A DNA stretch of 63,061 nucleotides from a virus: positions 1 through 63,061 of the IMG/VR virus record IMGVR_UViG_3300025133_000100, one strand, 5' to 3'. Positions within the stretch are counted from its first letter, which is position 1, and each line of letters begins with the position of its first letter. Under the pieces are notes generated by a model. It had not been told where the DNA came from. It saw only the letters and a list, made by a program, of their open reading frames with translations, and did not search any database. Shown piece by piece: positions 1 to 8,509 of the stretch. The translations under genes and the position numbers were made by a program.

Positions 1-2
1 CT

Positions 3-2552
3 GTCCATGAATCAGGTGCCTTGCTGGTCAAGATGACTTGGCACGTCGTTGAAGAAGCTGTGTATGACGCGATGTACGGAGCCTCTGCTGAAGGACCATT
101 ACAAGCAACAACGGCAGGACGAACGCTCGACGTTGCAGCTACAGGAGAGGCAGGAGTAGACTTTGGCAACGTGACCGGAACTCTGACGAACTCAAATCTT
201 GCTTTTGTAGATTCAAACGAACGAGTTGATATTGGCGAGTGGCTAGGAACAGCCGTTACTATGAGCGGTAATTATCCTGATGTTAATTGTCAAGACTGGG
301 GTGCGGCATCTGCTTCAATGGGAATCAGTAGTGATTCACTCCCGCAAGTGGATGCTTACTCAATTTACGACAGCGATACTGTATCTGCTAATGTAGCACT
401 CGACTACGACGGAACTGGCTACAACAAGTCCAACTCAACAATCGGAACGTGTACAACAAATACTGATATGCGAGGCACCGACTCTGCAAACACTGTTGTA
501 CCTATGACCGCAGCCCTCTCGCAGACGGAGCATGACGCAACGCAATCTGCGATCACAGGTTTGAATGACATCGCCGCGACTGACATCGTTTCAGCCGGAG
601 CGATAACAACCTTGTCGGGTGCCGTAGTTAACGTGGACTTGGTGGATCTTGTCACCACCACTACTACGAACACTGATATGCGGGGAACAGACTCAGCTAA
701 CACCGTTGTTCCAATGACAGCCGCTCTTTCCCAGACGGAGCATGATGCTACACAGTCTGCAATCGCAGGTTTGAATGATCCAACAATCGCTGATATTGTG
801 GACGGGGTCTGGGACGAGGCAATCAATAAAGCAAATCACAACGTAGCCAATAGTGCTGCTAAATACTTGCGACAGATCAAGCAGACGGTTTCTGTGAGTG
901 AAAGCGCCGTGGACGATCCAGGAGCAGCAGCAACTACAACAGTGTTTAATACCGAGTTGACTGAGGTAGATGATTTTTGGAATGATTTAACCCTTGTCTT
1001 TACGACAGGTTCTTTAGAGGGTCAAGCAAGAGTCATTACGGACTTTGCTAATACGAATGGTCAAATTACTATTGACGAACCTCTAACTTCTATACCTGCC
1101 GACAACGATGAGTTCATCATCAACTCAACGCATACCCATACACTTACCCAAGTTGCGGGTGCTATACTTTCAGATGGGGTCCCTTTAAACACCTCTAGTG
1201 GTGTTTTAGATACTGTGAACACAGTTAACACCACGACAACCAATACGGACATGAGAGGGACCGACTCTGCATTACTTGCTGCGTCCGCTCCCTCTAACTG
1301 GAGTTCAATGGTAATCTCCGCTGGTGGTGCAGCCGACAGCCTTGTACAGGGTTATCTCAACAACACAATTGCGGAAAGCACAGCGAACAATATTTCTACA
1401 AACTTTGAAGTGTTCTTCGACAATGCTGATGCTGTAACTACGAAGACGGTAGACGATGTCGGCGGCGGCGGGGGTGGTGGCGGGGATGCCACAGAAGCCA
1501 AGCAAGACACCATCATCACACACCTTACAGATGTGAAGGGTACAGGCTTCGCGAAGGATACACACTCCCTTACCGACATCACCGAAGATGTTACAGGTCT
1601 TAATGGGTCTGCTATGAGAGGAACAGACAGCGCTAATACTGTTGTTCCAATGACAGCCGCCTTATCACAGACCGAACACGATGCAACACAGGCAACGCTC
1701 GCAGGGCTTAACGATGTTGCTGCTACCGACATTGTTTCGGCAGGGGCGATTACAACCTTGTCAGGTGCGGTTGTAAATGTGGATCTAGTTGACCTAGTCA
1801 CTACTACTACAACTAACACTGATATGAGGGGGACGGACGGGGCTAATACTGTGGTTCCTATGACAGCTACCTTGAGTCAGACTGAACATGATGCAACGCA
1901 GTCCACCCTAGCGGGACTCAATGATGTGGCAGCGACTGATATTGTCTCTGCGGGGGCTATTACAACACTCTCCGGCGCTGTCGTCAACGTAGATCTGGTA
2001 GCCACTACGACAACCAACACAGATATGCGGGGGACTGACTCAGCCAATACCGTTGTTCCTATGACGGCATCTCTCTCGCAGACAGAGCATGATGCTACGC
2101 AGACGGCTATCATCGCTTTGAATAACATAGCCGCGACCGACATCGTTTCAGCAGGTGCTATTACAACCTTGTCCGGGGCTGTAGTAAATGTGGATCTAGT
2201 AGACACCACTACTACGAACACCGACATGAGAGGCACCGATGGTGCCAACACAGTTGTCCCGATGACAGCAGCACTCTCGCAGACCGAACACGATGCTTCC
2301 CAGTCAGCGATTGCAGCTCTTAATGATCTCTCGGTAAGTGACATCTTTACGACAGCTCTTACGGAAGCCTATCGATCCACGGGAGCAGCAGGTACTGCAG
2401 CAGAATTGCTTTACGAGATCATTGCCCACTTGGGAGAATCCTCAATCGTCAGTACAACTAAGACGTTGAAGAAGCTTGACGGAAGTACACCCGCAAAGAC
2501 TTACACCTTGAACGACGCTACGGAGCCTACTAGCATTACGGAGACAACCTAA
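3..2552 (+). CDS. Repetitive virion protein, probable fibre or decoration protein (5' truncated)
   Basis: The frame is open to the left edge, so the N-terminus is missing; about 849 codons remain. Seven repeats start with MRGTD, six of them as NTDMRGTD. The full units continue through NTVVPMTA, LSQTEHDATQ and TDIVSAGAITTLSGA, giving Ser/Thr/Ala/Val-rich, beta-prone units of about 60-67 residues. A run of eight glycines lies mid-protein, and the last 80 residues are unique with one helical stretch (TAAELLYEII). No enzyme motif is visible. Repeats of this kind are common in phage fibres and head decorations, and the position just before the connector genes fits a virion protein. The repeats are conserved as protein but differ in synonymous codons. 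The exact structural role is inferred. Confidence 0.6.
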   Translation, partial: VHESGALLVKMTWHVVEEAVYDAMYGASAEGPLQATTAGRTLDVAATGEAGVDFGNVTGTLTNSNLAFVDSNERVDIGEWLGTAVTMSGNYPDVNCQDWGAASASMGISSDSLPQVDAYSIYDSDTVSANVALDYDGTGYNKSNSTIGTCTTNTDMRGTDSANTVVPMTAALSQTEHDATQSAITGLNDIAATDIVSAGAITTLSGAVVNVDLVDLVTTTTTNTDMRGTDSANTVVPMTAALSQTEHDATQSAIAGLNDPTIADIVDGVWDEAINKANHNVANSAAKYLRQIKQTVSVSESAVDDPGAAATTTVFNTELTEVDDFWNDLTLVFTTGSLEGQARVITDFANTNGQITIDEPLTSIPADNDEFIINSTHTHTLTQVAGAILSDGVPLNTSSGVLDTVNTVNTTTTNTDMRGTDSALLAASAPSNWSSMVISAGGAADSLVQGYLNNTIAESTANNISTNFEVFFDNADAVTTKTVDDVGGGGGGGGDATEAKQDTIITHLTDVKGTGFAKDTHSLTDITEDVTGLNGSAMRGTDSANTVVPMTAALSQTEHDATQATLAGLNDVAATDIVSAGAITTLSGAVVNVDLVDLVTTTTTNTDMRGTDGANTVVPMTATLSQTEHDATQSTLAGLNDVAATDIVSAGAITTLSGAVVNVDLVATTTTNTDMRGTDSANTVVPMTASLSQTEHDATQTAIIALNNIAATDIVSAGAITTLSGAVVNVDLVDTTTTNTDMRGTDGANTVVPMTAALSQTEHDASQSAIAALNDLSVSDIFTTALTEAYRSTGAAGTAAELLYEIIAHLGESSIVSTTKTLKKLDGSTPAKTYTLNDATEPTSITETT

Positions 2553-2851
2553 TGTCCGTAAACACGATTATTACATTAGGCTTCGGGAACGGAACTCTTG
2601 TAGGTAGTGTCGGGGATGTAATCACGCTTGGGTATATACCCTCCATAGCTGACGTACCTATTTGTGTAGGGGCAGTTTCGTTAGAGAGGCAAGGTCCAAG
2701 TGCAGTCGCCTGCACAAAGCAGGGGGTTAGTACAGTAGGCTTGGCGAGAGTAGGTCCAAGTGTTGTTGCATTCGAGAAGCAAGTGCTTAATCCGGGTGCC
2801 GTAGAGTTACACAGAGACGGACCAAGTTCCGTAGAACTGGAGAAATGCTGA
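2552..2851 (+). CDS. Small hypothetical virion-associated protein with internal repeats
   Basis: Starts at an ATG overlapping the previous stop (TAATG), so it is probably translationally coupled. The 99 residues contain four loose copies of a 15-16 residue unit built around (R/K)xGPSxV and VxLE(R/K) (LERQGPSAV, LARVGPSVV, LHRDGPSSV), preceded by a Gly-rich hydrophobic N-terminus. No family is recognised. Its place between a fibre-like protein and another small beta-rich protein suggests a virion accessory role, which is inference. Confidence 0.55.
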   Translation: MSVNTIITLGFGNGTLVGSVGDVITLGYIPSIADVPICVGAVSLERQGPSAVACTKQGVSTVGLARVGPSVVAFEKQVLNPGAVELHRDGPSSVELEKC

Positions 2852-3246
2852 TGGCAGGTTCATTTAACTTTGATACAATCGACTTCATACAGAAGTCCAA
2901 AGAGATTTGGACTATCTCTCTGTATGAAGAGGACGGGGTAACCCCTGTTGTTCTCGTTGTAGCTGATACTGCGCAGGTAAAAATATGGACAGACAACGGG
3001 GACGCATCGACGACTCTGACGATCACAGAGACAGGAACCTCGACAGTTACCGTGACCTCTCTTGGATCTGTAACTGCTCCAGCCACGCTCACCCTTTCAG
3101 TAGCTGCCGCAGACACAGGGAACGTAACGAAATTTGCAGCCGGGAGGAACCGGATGGAGATCGGGATATTTGACAGCGCCGACTCCGGAGCTTATAAAGC
3201 AGCGGGCAGAGGTTTCATAGAGTTGAAGCAGAGCCCCACTCCCTAA
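2851..3246 (+). CDS. Small beta-rich structural protein, hypothetical
   Basis: 131 residues. The ATG at 2851 is preferred over the one six bases earlier because it sits about eight bases after GGAGAAA and overlaps the preceding stop. The sequence starts with a stretch reading WTISLYEEDG, followed by alternating Thr/Val/Ala strands (TETGTSTVTVTSLGS), and ends in a strand typical of a beta sandwich (FIELKQSP). It recalls the N-terminal attachment domains of receptor-binding baseplate proteins (BppU-like), but only in general pattern. No catalytic residues are seen. Confidence 0.55.
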   Translation: MAGSFNFDTIDFIQKSKEIWTISLYEEDGVTPVVLVVADTAQVKIWTDNGDASTTLTITETGTSTVTVTSLGSVTAPATLTLSVAAADTGNVTKFAAGRNRMEIGIFDSADSGAYKAAGRGFIELKQSPTP

Positions 3247-3260
3247 TCTAAGAGGCACTT

Positions 3261-4442
3261 ATGGAAGGTTTTTCTACCGTGGATTCAAACGAACCCTTGA
3301 AGGGTTTACCACCCCTGGACGAGATGAAGGGCAAGAAGATTGCCCTGAAGCTCACAGGCGGGGTAGGCGACGTTGTAATAGCTATTGGAGGTCTCGCTCC
3401 TGTTCTCGCTGAAGCGGGTGCAGAGGTAACGGCGATTGTTAAAGGTCACCAGACCAAGCTCATCACCCGTATGAAGGGTATAGCCCACGCAATCGAAACA
3501 CAGAAGTTCAACAACCCCCAAGCGCGAAACAAGTTTGACTACCTCGTGGAGTATAGCCACGTCTTCAACGAACGACGAAGCCTCCGAGCAGGCTCCTACT
3601 ATGAGCGGGCCTCGGAGAGGGCGGGTATCTCCCACGGTCCTGGGGAGTTTGAGGTCAAGAGGCTCAAGCCTCTGGTGAAGTGCCTCAACTGTACGGTGGC
3701 TATCCACCCCACTGCCAGCAACCCCAATCGAGTCTGGGACTTCGACAACTGGAAGAAAGTCGCTTACGCGATCCGAGAAGCGGGCTGCGACGTCGTCTGG
3801 CTTGGAACCAAGGATGAACCCGGATTCTCCGACGACCGCATTACAAAGCTATCTGACATTGATGAGGACATGTCCAAGCAGGTGGCAACCCTAGCCCGAT
3901 GCAGCTTCTTCATGGGATCAGACTCAGGATTCGCCCACCTCGCAGGGGTCTTGAAGATTCCAGGGGTGGTTCTATTTTCTAACACTTGGCCTGCCGACGT
4001 CATCGGGGAATATCAGGACTTGATGCCGGTCTGCCGGTTTGACCTGGAACAACCCACCAGGGCCCTCTCACACAACTGTGAGACGTCCCAAAGGCTTATG
4101 AAGGCAATCACGGTCCAGCAAGTCTTAGAGGACGCAGAACGCCTCATACCGTCGATTGACCCGCAGTTCGATATTCGCTCCACGCAGGTAGGACCTGTCT
4201 CTGTGAAAAGGTCTCTCCTATTATTAGGAGACCGGTGCGAGTTTGTTCGTAAGCTCCGAGAGGTCTACGACGTTACCGAAGGCTGCGAGTTGGACTCCTC
4301 GGTTAATCCTGCCGACTTCGACATAGTTTTAGACGCTACTACCGGAACCACTTTCGGGTTGAAAGTGGGTGGTAAAGATGTCAAAGTAGTAGCTAACATA
4401 TCTACTGTCACCCGAGCGATTCGGGAGATCCTCATGGAGTAA
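3261..4442 (+). CDS. Glycosyltransferase, GT9 (heptosyltransferase-like), with C-terminal extension
   Basis: 393 residues with a GT-B fold pattern. The N-terminal nucleotide-fold loop is TGGVGDVVIA (residues 32-41), and the C-terminal donor-binding half shows IHPTASNPNRVW (149-159) and the GT9 signature MGSDSGFAHLAG (218-229). GT9 enzymes transfer heptose or related sugars from ADP-sugar donors. A further 110 residues after the GT core form a second small alpha/beta segment of unknown role. The gene stands between structural genes, so its target is more likely a virion protein than lipopolysaccharide; that is inference. A copy of the genome's 18-base palindrome lies inside the coding sequence at 4214. 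Confidence 0.72.
   Translation: MEGFSTVDSNEPLKGLPPLDEMKGKKIALKLTGGVGDVVIAIGGLAPVLAEAGAEVTAIVKGHQTKLITRMKGIAHAIETQKFNNPQARNKFDYLVEYSHVFNERRSLRAGSYYERASERAGISHGPGEFEVKRLKPLVKCLNCTVAIHPTASNPNRVWDFDNWKKVAYAIREAGCDVVWLGTKDEPGFSDDRITKLSDIDEDMSKQVATLARCSFFMGSDSGFAHLAGVLKIPGVVLFSNTWPADVIGEYQDLMPVCRFDLEQPTRALSHNCETSQRLMKAITVQQVLEDAERLIPSIDPQFDIRSTQVGPVSVKRSLLLLGDRCEFVRKLREVYDVTEGCELDSSVNPADFDIVLDATTGTTFGLKVGGKDVKVVANISTVTRAIREILME
4214..4231. repeat. 18-base palindrome, copy inside a coding region
   Basis: TCTCCTATTATTAGGAGA: 7-base arms around TTAT, the same element found between genes elsewhere in the window. This is the only copy seen fully inside a gene, where it encodes part of the GT9 protein's C-terminal extension. 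Confidence 0.6.
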
Positions 4443-4446
4443 CCCA

Positions 4447-5148
4447 ATGGGCAACTACGCTACCTATACTGACGTTCGTACCCACAAAGTGGCAGGCGAG
4501 GTAGCGGATCTCGTTGCCTTCTCCGATGCGGAGATTACAGCGGAGATTGCCATCGTTGAGGAGTTCATCGAACTTTTTACCAACGATTGGTTTTATGCCC
4601 AAACCAAGACAGTCGTCTACGATGGTGGGGACTATTATCGGTTGTTCTTTCCCCCTGAGATAGTAGCCCCTGCCATTTCAATTACCTCGGTAGAGGAGTT
4701 GGATGATGACGGGACGACAGTCTTAACGACCTACACAGAAGACGAAGACTTCAAAGTCCAGGAACACTACCTGGATATGCTTCGTACAGCGGACACACTG
4801 CGGCGCGTGACCAAAACAAGTCGATTCCCTAAAGGCAAAAGCAACGTCAAAGTTGTCGGTTCCTTTGGACGTTCGACGGTCCCCGCAGCCATAAAGAGAG
4901 CCACGATATTGTGGACTCTTGAGAACCTTATTCCAGGTTCCAGCGGGATGGCTACTCCCGATGTTATCCAAGCTGTTTGGCCTGACTTCACAGTCACATA
5001 CAAGAGGTCCGAAAACGAGACCGACTTCTCAACCGGTTACATAGAATTGGACAGGCTTCTGTCAAGGTACATCAACTTCGTTGACATGTTCTTAGGTGCA
5101 ACGGATGGGATGACACCCGCCGACTATAATCCCTGGAGAGAAGACTAA
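4447..5148 (+). CDS. Head-tail connector (adaptor, HK97 gp6-like)
   Basis: 233 residues. It begins with a YTDVRTHKV segment and an acidic helix (SDAEITAEIAIVEEFIELFTN), followed by beta strands around tyrosine-rich sequence (VVYDGGDYYRLFFPPEI), and ends in helices (AIKRATILWTLENL). This order, a helical platform with a small beta insertion, is that of adaptor proteins of the gp6/gp15 type that bind the portal ring. Position supports it: it opens the classical connector, neck, tail-terminator, tail-tube series. Its stop overlaps the next start (TAATG). Confidence 0.6.
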   Translation: MGNYATYTDVRTHKVAGEVADLVAFSDAEITAEIAIVEEFIELFTNDWFYAQTKTVVYDGGDYYRLFFPPEIVAPAISITSVEELDDDGTTVLTTYTEDEDFKVQEHYLDMLRTADTLRRVTKTSRFPKGKSNVKVVGSFGRSTVPAAIKRATILWTLENLIPGSSGMATPDVIQAVWPDFTVTYKRSENETDFSTGYIELDRLLSRYINFVDMFLGATDGMTPADYNPWRED

Positions 5149-5801
5149 TGCCAGCAAACTCCAGGATCACCCTCTTCGGTTTACCCCACACGGTCTCCGT
5201 AGAGAGGTTGCAAAGTATTGATAACGGACGAGGCGGGGTCACGATGGGCAACGCCTTGGAGATTTACGCATCTCGCAAGTGCCGTATCTCCACTTTAGCA
5301 AAACATGATGAAGAGTTGAAAAAGCCAGGGTTCGACATGGACAAGGCTCGCAAGGTGACTATGGTCTACTCCCCGGCTGTGGAGCTAAATGACCATGTCT
5401 CGGTCCCATGGGGAACCCCGCCCAACATGTCAGGTCCTTCGGGGCTTGGTGCCTTCATGCCTACGACTATTGTCATAGGTACACCTGCAGGCTCCCAGAC
5501 TTTGACGTGGAGCAAAACTCGTGATCGGTATGAGGATTCTATAACAGGAGACTACATAGTCTACTGGACAAGCTCTGTCTGGAAGTTTGAAGATGCAGTA
5601 GCCCCTTTGACTTATGAGTTTACAGGCTTTACCAAGCACCAGAATATCTTCAAACAACCTTGGGCTACTGTTGTAGGAGCTTCCTACTCTGTCACATCCC
5701 AGGCGGGAGTTGCCCAGACCTACCAAGTAGTCTGGCTACATCACCAGCTAGATGACCGGGGGCACATGCACCACACTACTCTTGTGATGGAGCTAATCTA
5801 A
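5148..5801 (+). CDS. Probable head-closure (stopper) protein
   Basis: 217 residues, beta-rich, starting with LFGLPHTVSVERLQ. Head-closure proteins are usually about 110-130 residues of beta barrel. This one is longer because of a central segment rich in Thr/Gly (residues about 100-170) that looks like an inserted domain. It ends with QLDDRGHMHHTTLVMEL, which resembles the final strand of stopper proteins. The assignment rests mainly on order between adaptor and neck genes and is tentative. Confidence 0.45.
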   Translation: MPANSRITLFGLPHTVSVERLQSIDNGRGGVTMGNALEIYASRKCRISTLAKHDEELKKPGFDMDKARKVTMVYSPAVELNDHVSVPWGTPPNMSGPSGLGAFMPTTIVIGTPAGSQTLTWSKTRDRYEDSITGDYIVYWTSSVWKFEDAVAPLTYEFTGFTKHQNIFKQPWATVVGASYSVTSQAGVAQTYQVVWLHHQLDDRGHMHHTTLVMELI

Positions 5802-6346
5802 TGCCTACAGGTGTATATTCGGTAAAGGTTAAATGGAACAGCGGGTTAACCCACTGGTCCCGTTATATCGCAAGCATGTCCTACCAGATGCCCCAAACGA
5901 TGGCGAAGATTCTGCGTACATCTGCGATGCACGTTTTGGTTCCTAGAATCCGAAAGCAGATCAAGAAGAACCGATCTATATTCACAGGCGACTACCACTC
6001 AAGGATGACAGCCAAAGGTGGAGTTAATAACACCAGTGGACCCTTCGTAGACATAGGAGCCTTTGGTGTACCTTATGGGCTTAACCTGGAGCAGGGAGCC
6101 CCAGCACACAAACCGGACTATGCACGAATCGTCGAGTATGTCAGAAGGAAGATGGGGATGAGTGGGTCTGCTGCAGTTAGCCAAGCACTGGCTATTATTA
6201 TGACACTCCAAACAAAGGGCTCTAAAGCCCATCCATCTATATTGCCTGTGTGGAAGGCTAACAGCGATAAGTTCTTTGATGACGTAGTCAGACGCATAGG
6301 CGCTGCACTCCTCAAGGCATCCAAAACTGGCGTTACGCCCCCTTAA
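5801..6346 (+). CDS. Neck protein, HK97 gp10-like
   Basis: 181 residues. The N-terminal half has a long helix (MSYQMPQTMAKILRTSAMHV) leading into IRKQIKKNRSIFTGDYHSRM. A strand-loop follows (VDIGAFGVPYGLNLEQGAPAH), typical of the family in which an alpha helix leads into a GxxxxGxxYxxxLExG pattern, and the protein ends in a C-terminal helix. The family forms the neck ring between connector and tail. Neighbours on both sides fit the standard siphovirus order. Start overlaps the previous stop (TAATG). Confidence 0.6.
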   Translation: MPTGVYSVKVKWNSGLTHWSRYIASMSYQMPQTMAKILRTSAMHVLVPRIRKQIKKNRSIFTGDYHSRMTAKGGVNNTSGPFVDIGAFGVPYGLNLEQGAPAHKPDYARIVEYVRRKMGMSGSAAVSQALAIIMTLQTKGSKAHPSILPVWKANSDKFFDDVVRRIGAALLKASKTGVTPP

Positions 6347-6360
6347 TAAAGAGGACCCTG

Positions 6361-6852
6361 ATGAGTGCAGAATTAGGAAGAGCAATAGTAAACAAACTTA
6401 GAGAGGATACAGGACCCTCTGGTCTGGTAACCTTGACAGGGCACGAGGTCCTTGACCCCGATGGCTATAGGATCTTGACAGGCGAACCTCTGAGAACGGC
6501 AATCTACCCCTACCTCTCCATAGTAATCTTCCAGACGGAGAGGGCGATTGAGAATGGGCCGAGCCAGTTGAAAAAGTCTCGTATCCATTTCCGAGCCTTT
6601 GCAAAGGATGACTTTGTCTGCCAGGACATCTGTGACAGAGTCGCCCACCTCCTAGACCAGGACGACCAGAACCAGGAAGGACCTCTAACCAATAGAGCTT
6701 TCCTGGACTTTTCCAGCCGGTCCATCTCCAATAAACAGACCCAATATGCGGAGCAGGACGTCGAGCCTATCTTCTATGACGAGGACGACACCTTCAGATC
6801 CCAGGTCGAATGCGACGTTTGGTGGGTCAATCAGATCTGCGATACCCTTTAA
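6361..6852 (+). CDS. Tail completion / tail terminator protein
   Basis: 163 residues. The fold pattern is an N-terminal helix (ELGRAIVNKLRED), a strand pair with YPYLSIVIFQTERA, and then an alpha-helix with DDFVCQDICDRVAHLLDQ, matching tail terminator proteins (gpU / DUF3168-like) that cap the tail tube and dock it to the head. It lies immediately before the tail-tube gene, as expected. RBS AAGAGGACC upstream. After its TAA stop the frame stays open for 31 more codons containing six cysteines, discussed as an observation. Confidence 0.55.
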   Translation: MSAELGRAIVNKLREDTGPSGLVTLTGHEVLDPDGYRILTGEPLRTAIYPYLSIVIFQTERAIENGPSQLKKSRIHFRAFAKDDFVCQDICDRVAHLLDQDDQNQEGPLTNRAFLDFSSRSISNKQTQYAEQDVEPIFYDEDDTFRSQVECDVWWVNQICDTL

Positions 6853-6862
6853 AGTCCTGTTG

Positions 6863-6883
6863 TATCTCCCCTTTGCGGAGATA
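6863..6883 (+). terminator. Hairpin before the tail-tube gene
   Basis: TATCTCC and GGAGATA form a perfect 7-base stem around a 7-base loop, followed by AAAATAGGGG rather than a T-run. It may act as an attenuator or RNA-processing site separating the connector genes from the highly expressed tail-tube gene. No U-tract, so classical termination is doubtful. Confidence 0.4.
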
Positions 6884-6953
6884 AAATAGGGGCTGAATGT
6901 GGATGTGGACGTTTCTATTGTAGTTGCAAGACGCCTAAACAGGAGTAAATTCT

Positions 6954-7433
6954 ATGGCTGACGCAGACAATATTATCATTGGTTCCGCTTCGATCACAAT
7001 CAACGGTACTGATATTGGCTACACGATGGGTGGCACGACGGTTCGTCACGAACCCGAGTACATCGAAGTGATTGCCGATCAAGCCGCAGGTGTTGTGAAG
7101 AAAGCTCGATCCGTTGAGCGTATGTATGTTACTACTACCATTCTCGAAGTGAGTTTGGAGCAGTTGCGAATTGCGTTCATGTTACCTGTTGCCAATCTTT
7201 CTGGCTCGACGTTGACCCTTGGGTACAACGACTCTTGCTGGGTTGACGAAGTAGCCTTGGTAATCACCGGCTCAAGCCCTAATTGTGGAACCCGAACATT
7301 CACATTCCCTAAGTGCATCACGTTTGATAACCGTGAATACAACATGCAGCGGGAAGAGGAAGTTCGATTCGAGATTCAGTTTGAAGTGTTGAAAGACACC
7401 TCGGGCAATTTCGGAACAATCGTGGACAGCTAA
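6954..7433 (+). CDS. Major tail (tube) protein
   Basis: 159 residues, beta-rich. It begins NIIIGSASITINGTDIGYTMGG, contains EYIEVIADQAAGVVKKARSVER and a tryptophan-bearing strand, and ends with REEEVRFEIQFEVLKD. The pattern (first strand, Gly-rich turn, I(E/D)VxADQxxGxV) is typical of siphovirus tail-tube subunits that stack as hexamer rings. RBS CAGGAG stands nine bases before the ATG. Its place after the tail terminator and upstream of chaperone and tape measure fits. Confidence 0.68.
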   Translation: MADADNIIIGSASITINGTDIGYTMGGTTVRHEPEYIEVIADQAAGVVKKARSVERMYVTTTILEVSLEQLRIAFMLPVANLSGSTLTLGYNDSCWVDEVALVITGSSPNCGTRTFTFPKCITFDNREYNMQREEEVRFEIQFEVLKDTSGNFGTIVDS

Positions 7434-7447
7434 AGAAGGAGGTCATT

Positions 7448-7693
7448 GTGGCTAACTCTGATGAAGTTTACGATGCGGTGAAGACGTACCTTACAGGTGT
7501 GTCGATTAACACCCAACCTGAAGTGCAGAACTTCCGAGTTCCCGGCGAACGCCGAGACAATTCGGCGTCTCCCACTGCAGGGCAACTGTTCGATTGTTTG
7601 GCGGCAGTCTCTGCCAGCCTAAGCAACCGACACATCTCGCGACGACGTGTCAGGCGAGATGCTTTACGGCTCTTCAAAGAAGGCCAACTTTAA
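7448..7693 (+). CDS. Hypothetical small basic protein
   Basis: 81 residues from a GTG start after AAGGAGG. The C-terminal half is helical and very arginine-rich (NRHISRRRVRRDALRLFKEG); the N-terminal half has a helix (EVYDAVKTYLTG). No family recognised. It sits between the tail tube and a second possible tube-type protein, and a terminator-like hairpin follows it. Confidence 0.5.
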   Translation: MANSDEVYDAVKTYLTGVSINTQPEVQNFRVPGERRDNSASPTAGQLFDCLAAVSASLSNRHISRRRVRRDALRLFKEGQL

Positions 7694-7698
7694 TTCGT

Positions 7699-7718
7699 TT
7701 CTCCTCTTGTTAGGAGAA
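7699..7718 (+). terminator. Terminator-like hairpin
   Basis: TTCTCCT and AGGAGAA form a perfect 7-base stem around CTTGTT, followed by CTTACTTTTTTG. Stem plus T-run make a plausible intrinsic terminator; the arms also match the palindrome family found elsewhere in the window. Confidence 0.5.
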
Positions 7719-7746
7719 CTTACTTTTTTGAAAGGAGAACCATACC

Positions 7747-8160
7747 ATGGTTTTCTCAGAACCTAGTGCGGGCGCAGGTCATAACTACGCCGATAAAGAA
7801 GCGAGTTGGATTGACTTCACTGTCACGCCTTCCGTTGATTCGGGCACTATCGTGATGACTGTTACAGATCCTAAAGGTCTGTTGACGTCCATGAAGATGA
7901 CTCGTGCAGTTATTGGTGATGCAATTGATCAGTGGTTGTCTACCAACGCTGCTCAACTCGTGACCAACAGTGTTTCAGTCGGTAACGACAGCAACTCTGA
8001 TGACATCGGCGGCAGCAATGCTAATCGTCCCCCAGGCGATGGTTTCTACGGTTGGGTCTGGAGCAAGAGTGCAGGTACGGCAACTACGCCTTCCATCACG
8101 ACTACTTCGTTGACAACTACGGGTATCACCGTTTCCAAGCCTTACGCAGACGTAGTGTAA
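7747..8160 (+). CDS. Hypothetical virion protein
   Basis: 137 residues, RBS GAAAGGAGAA. The first half has strands WIDFTVTPSVDSGTIVMTVTD and a helix before SVSVGNDSNSDDIGG; the C-terminus is Thr/Ser-rich (TTTSLTTTGITVS). The context, isolated between two hairpins in the tail gene block, suggests a highly expressed structural protein such as a tail-tube decoration. No family recognised. Confidence 0.5.
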   Translation: MVFSEPSAGAGHNYADKEASWIDFTVTPSVDSGTIVMTVTDPKGLLTSMKMTRAVIGDAIDQWLSTNAAQLVTNSVSVGNDSNSDDIGGSNANRPPGDGFYGWVWSKSAGTATTPSITTTSLTTTGITVSKPYADVV

Positions 8161-8162
8161 GC

Positions 8163-8188
8163 CTATCCCGTCAATCGTGGCGGGGTAG
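8163..8188 (+). terminator. Terminator-like hairpin
   Basis: CTATCCCG pairs with CGGGGTAG (8 bases, one G-T) around a 10-base loop and is followed by TAAGATTTTG. A modest intrinsic terminator or attenuator after the upstream structural gene. Confidence 0.45.
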
Positions 8189-8224
8189 TAAGATTTTGAA
8201 CAAGAGTAACAGGATTAAATTTTA

Positions 8225-8509
8225 ATGTTCGAGTACAGAACCAAAGATTTGAATATGGCAGCATACGTTTGGACCCTTGAGGGCGTTGACTTTATCAACG
8301 TCGTCCCCGAGATGTCCAAAGGTCGCCAGAAGGTTGACGCCTTCTACTTCACATTCAACTTACCTTTCGCAGACCAGCGCCTAACCGAGATCCTTCGAGA
8401 TCACGCAAACGGCAAAGCTTCCGTCGAACCCCAGTTGTTCGTGCAGAAGCAAAACAACCTGCGGGATGTTCTGTATCGAGTGAAAAAGAAACCGATACGG
8501 AGCGCCTAA
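8225..8509 (+). CDS. DUF5659-like small protein
   Basis: 94 residues: FEYRTKDLNMAAYVWTLEGV, then a Phe-rich strand (AFYFTFNL), then ILRDHANGKASVEPQLF and a final helix with LRDVLY. From memory this matches the layout of DUF5659 proteins (xTxDLxLAAxLxxxG, then F.F, then a Gly-Lys/Glu-Ala-x-V-x-P segment and LK/RxxLY), a short domain of unknown function common in phages. The stop overlaps the next start (TAATG). Confidence 0.5.
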   Translation: MFEYRTKDLNMAAYVWTLEGVDFINVVPEMSKGRQKVDAFYFTFNLPFADQRLTEILRDHANGKASVEPQLFVQKQNNLRDVLYRVKKKPIRSA

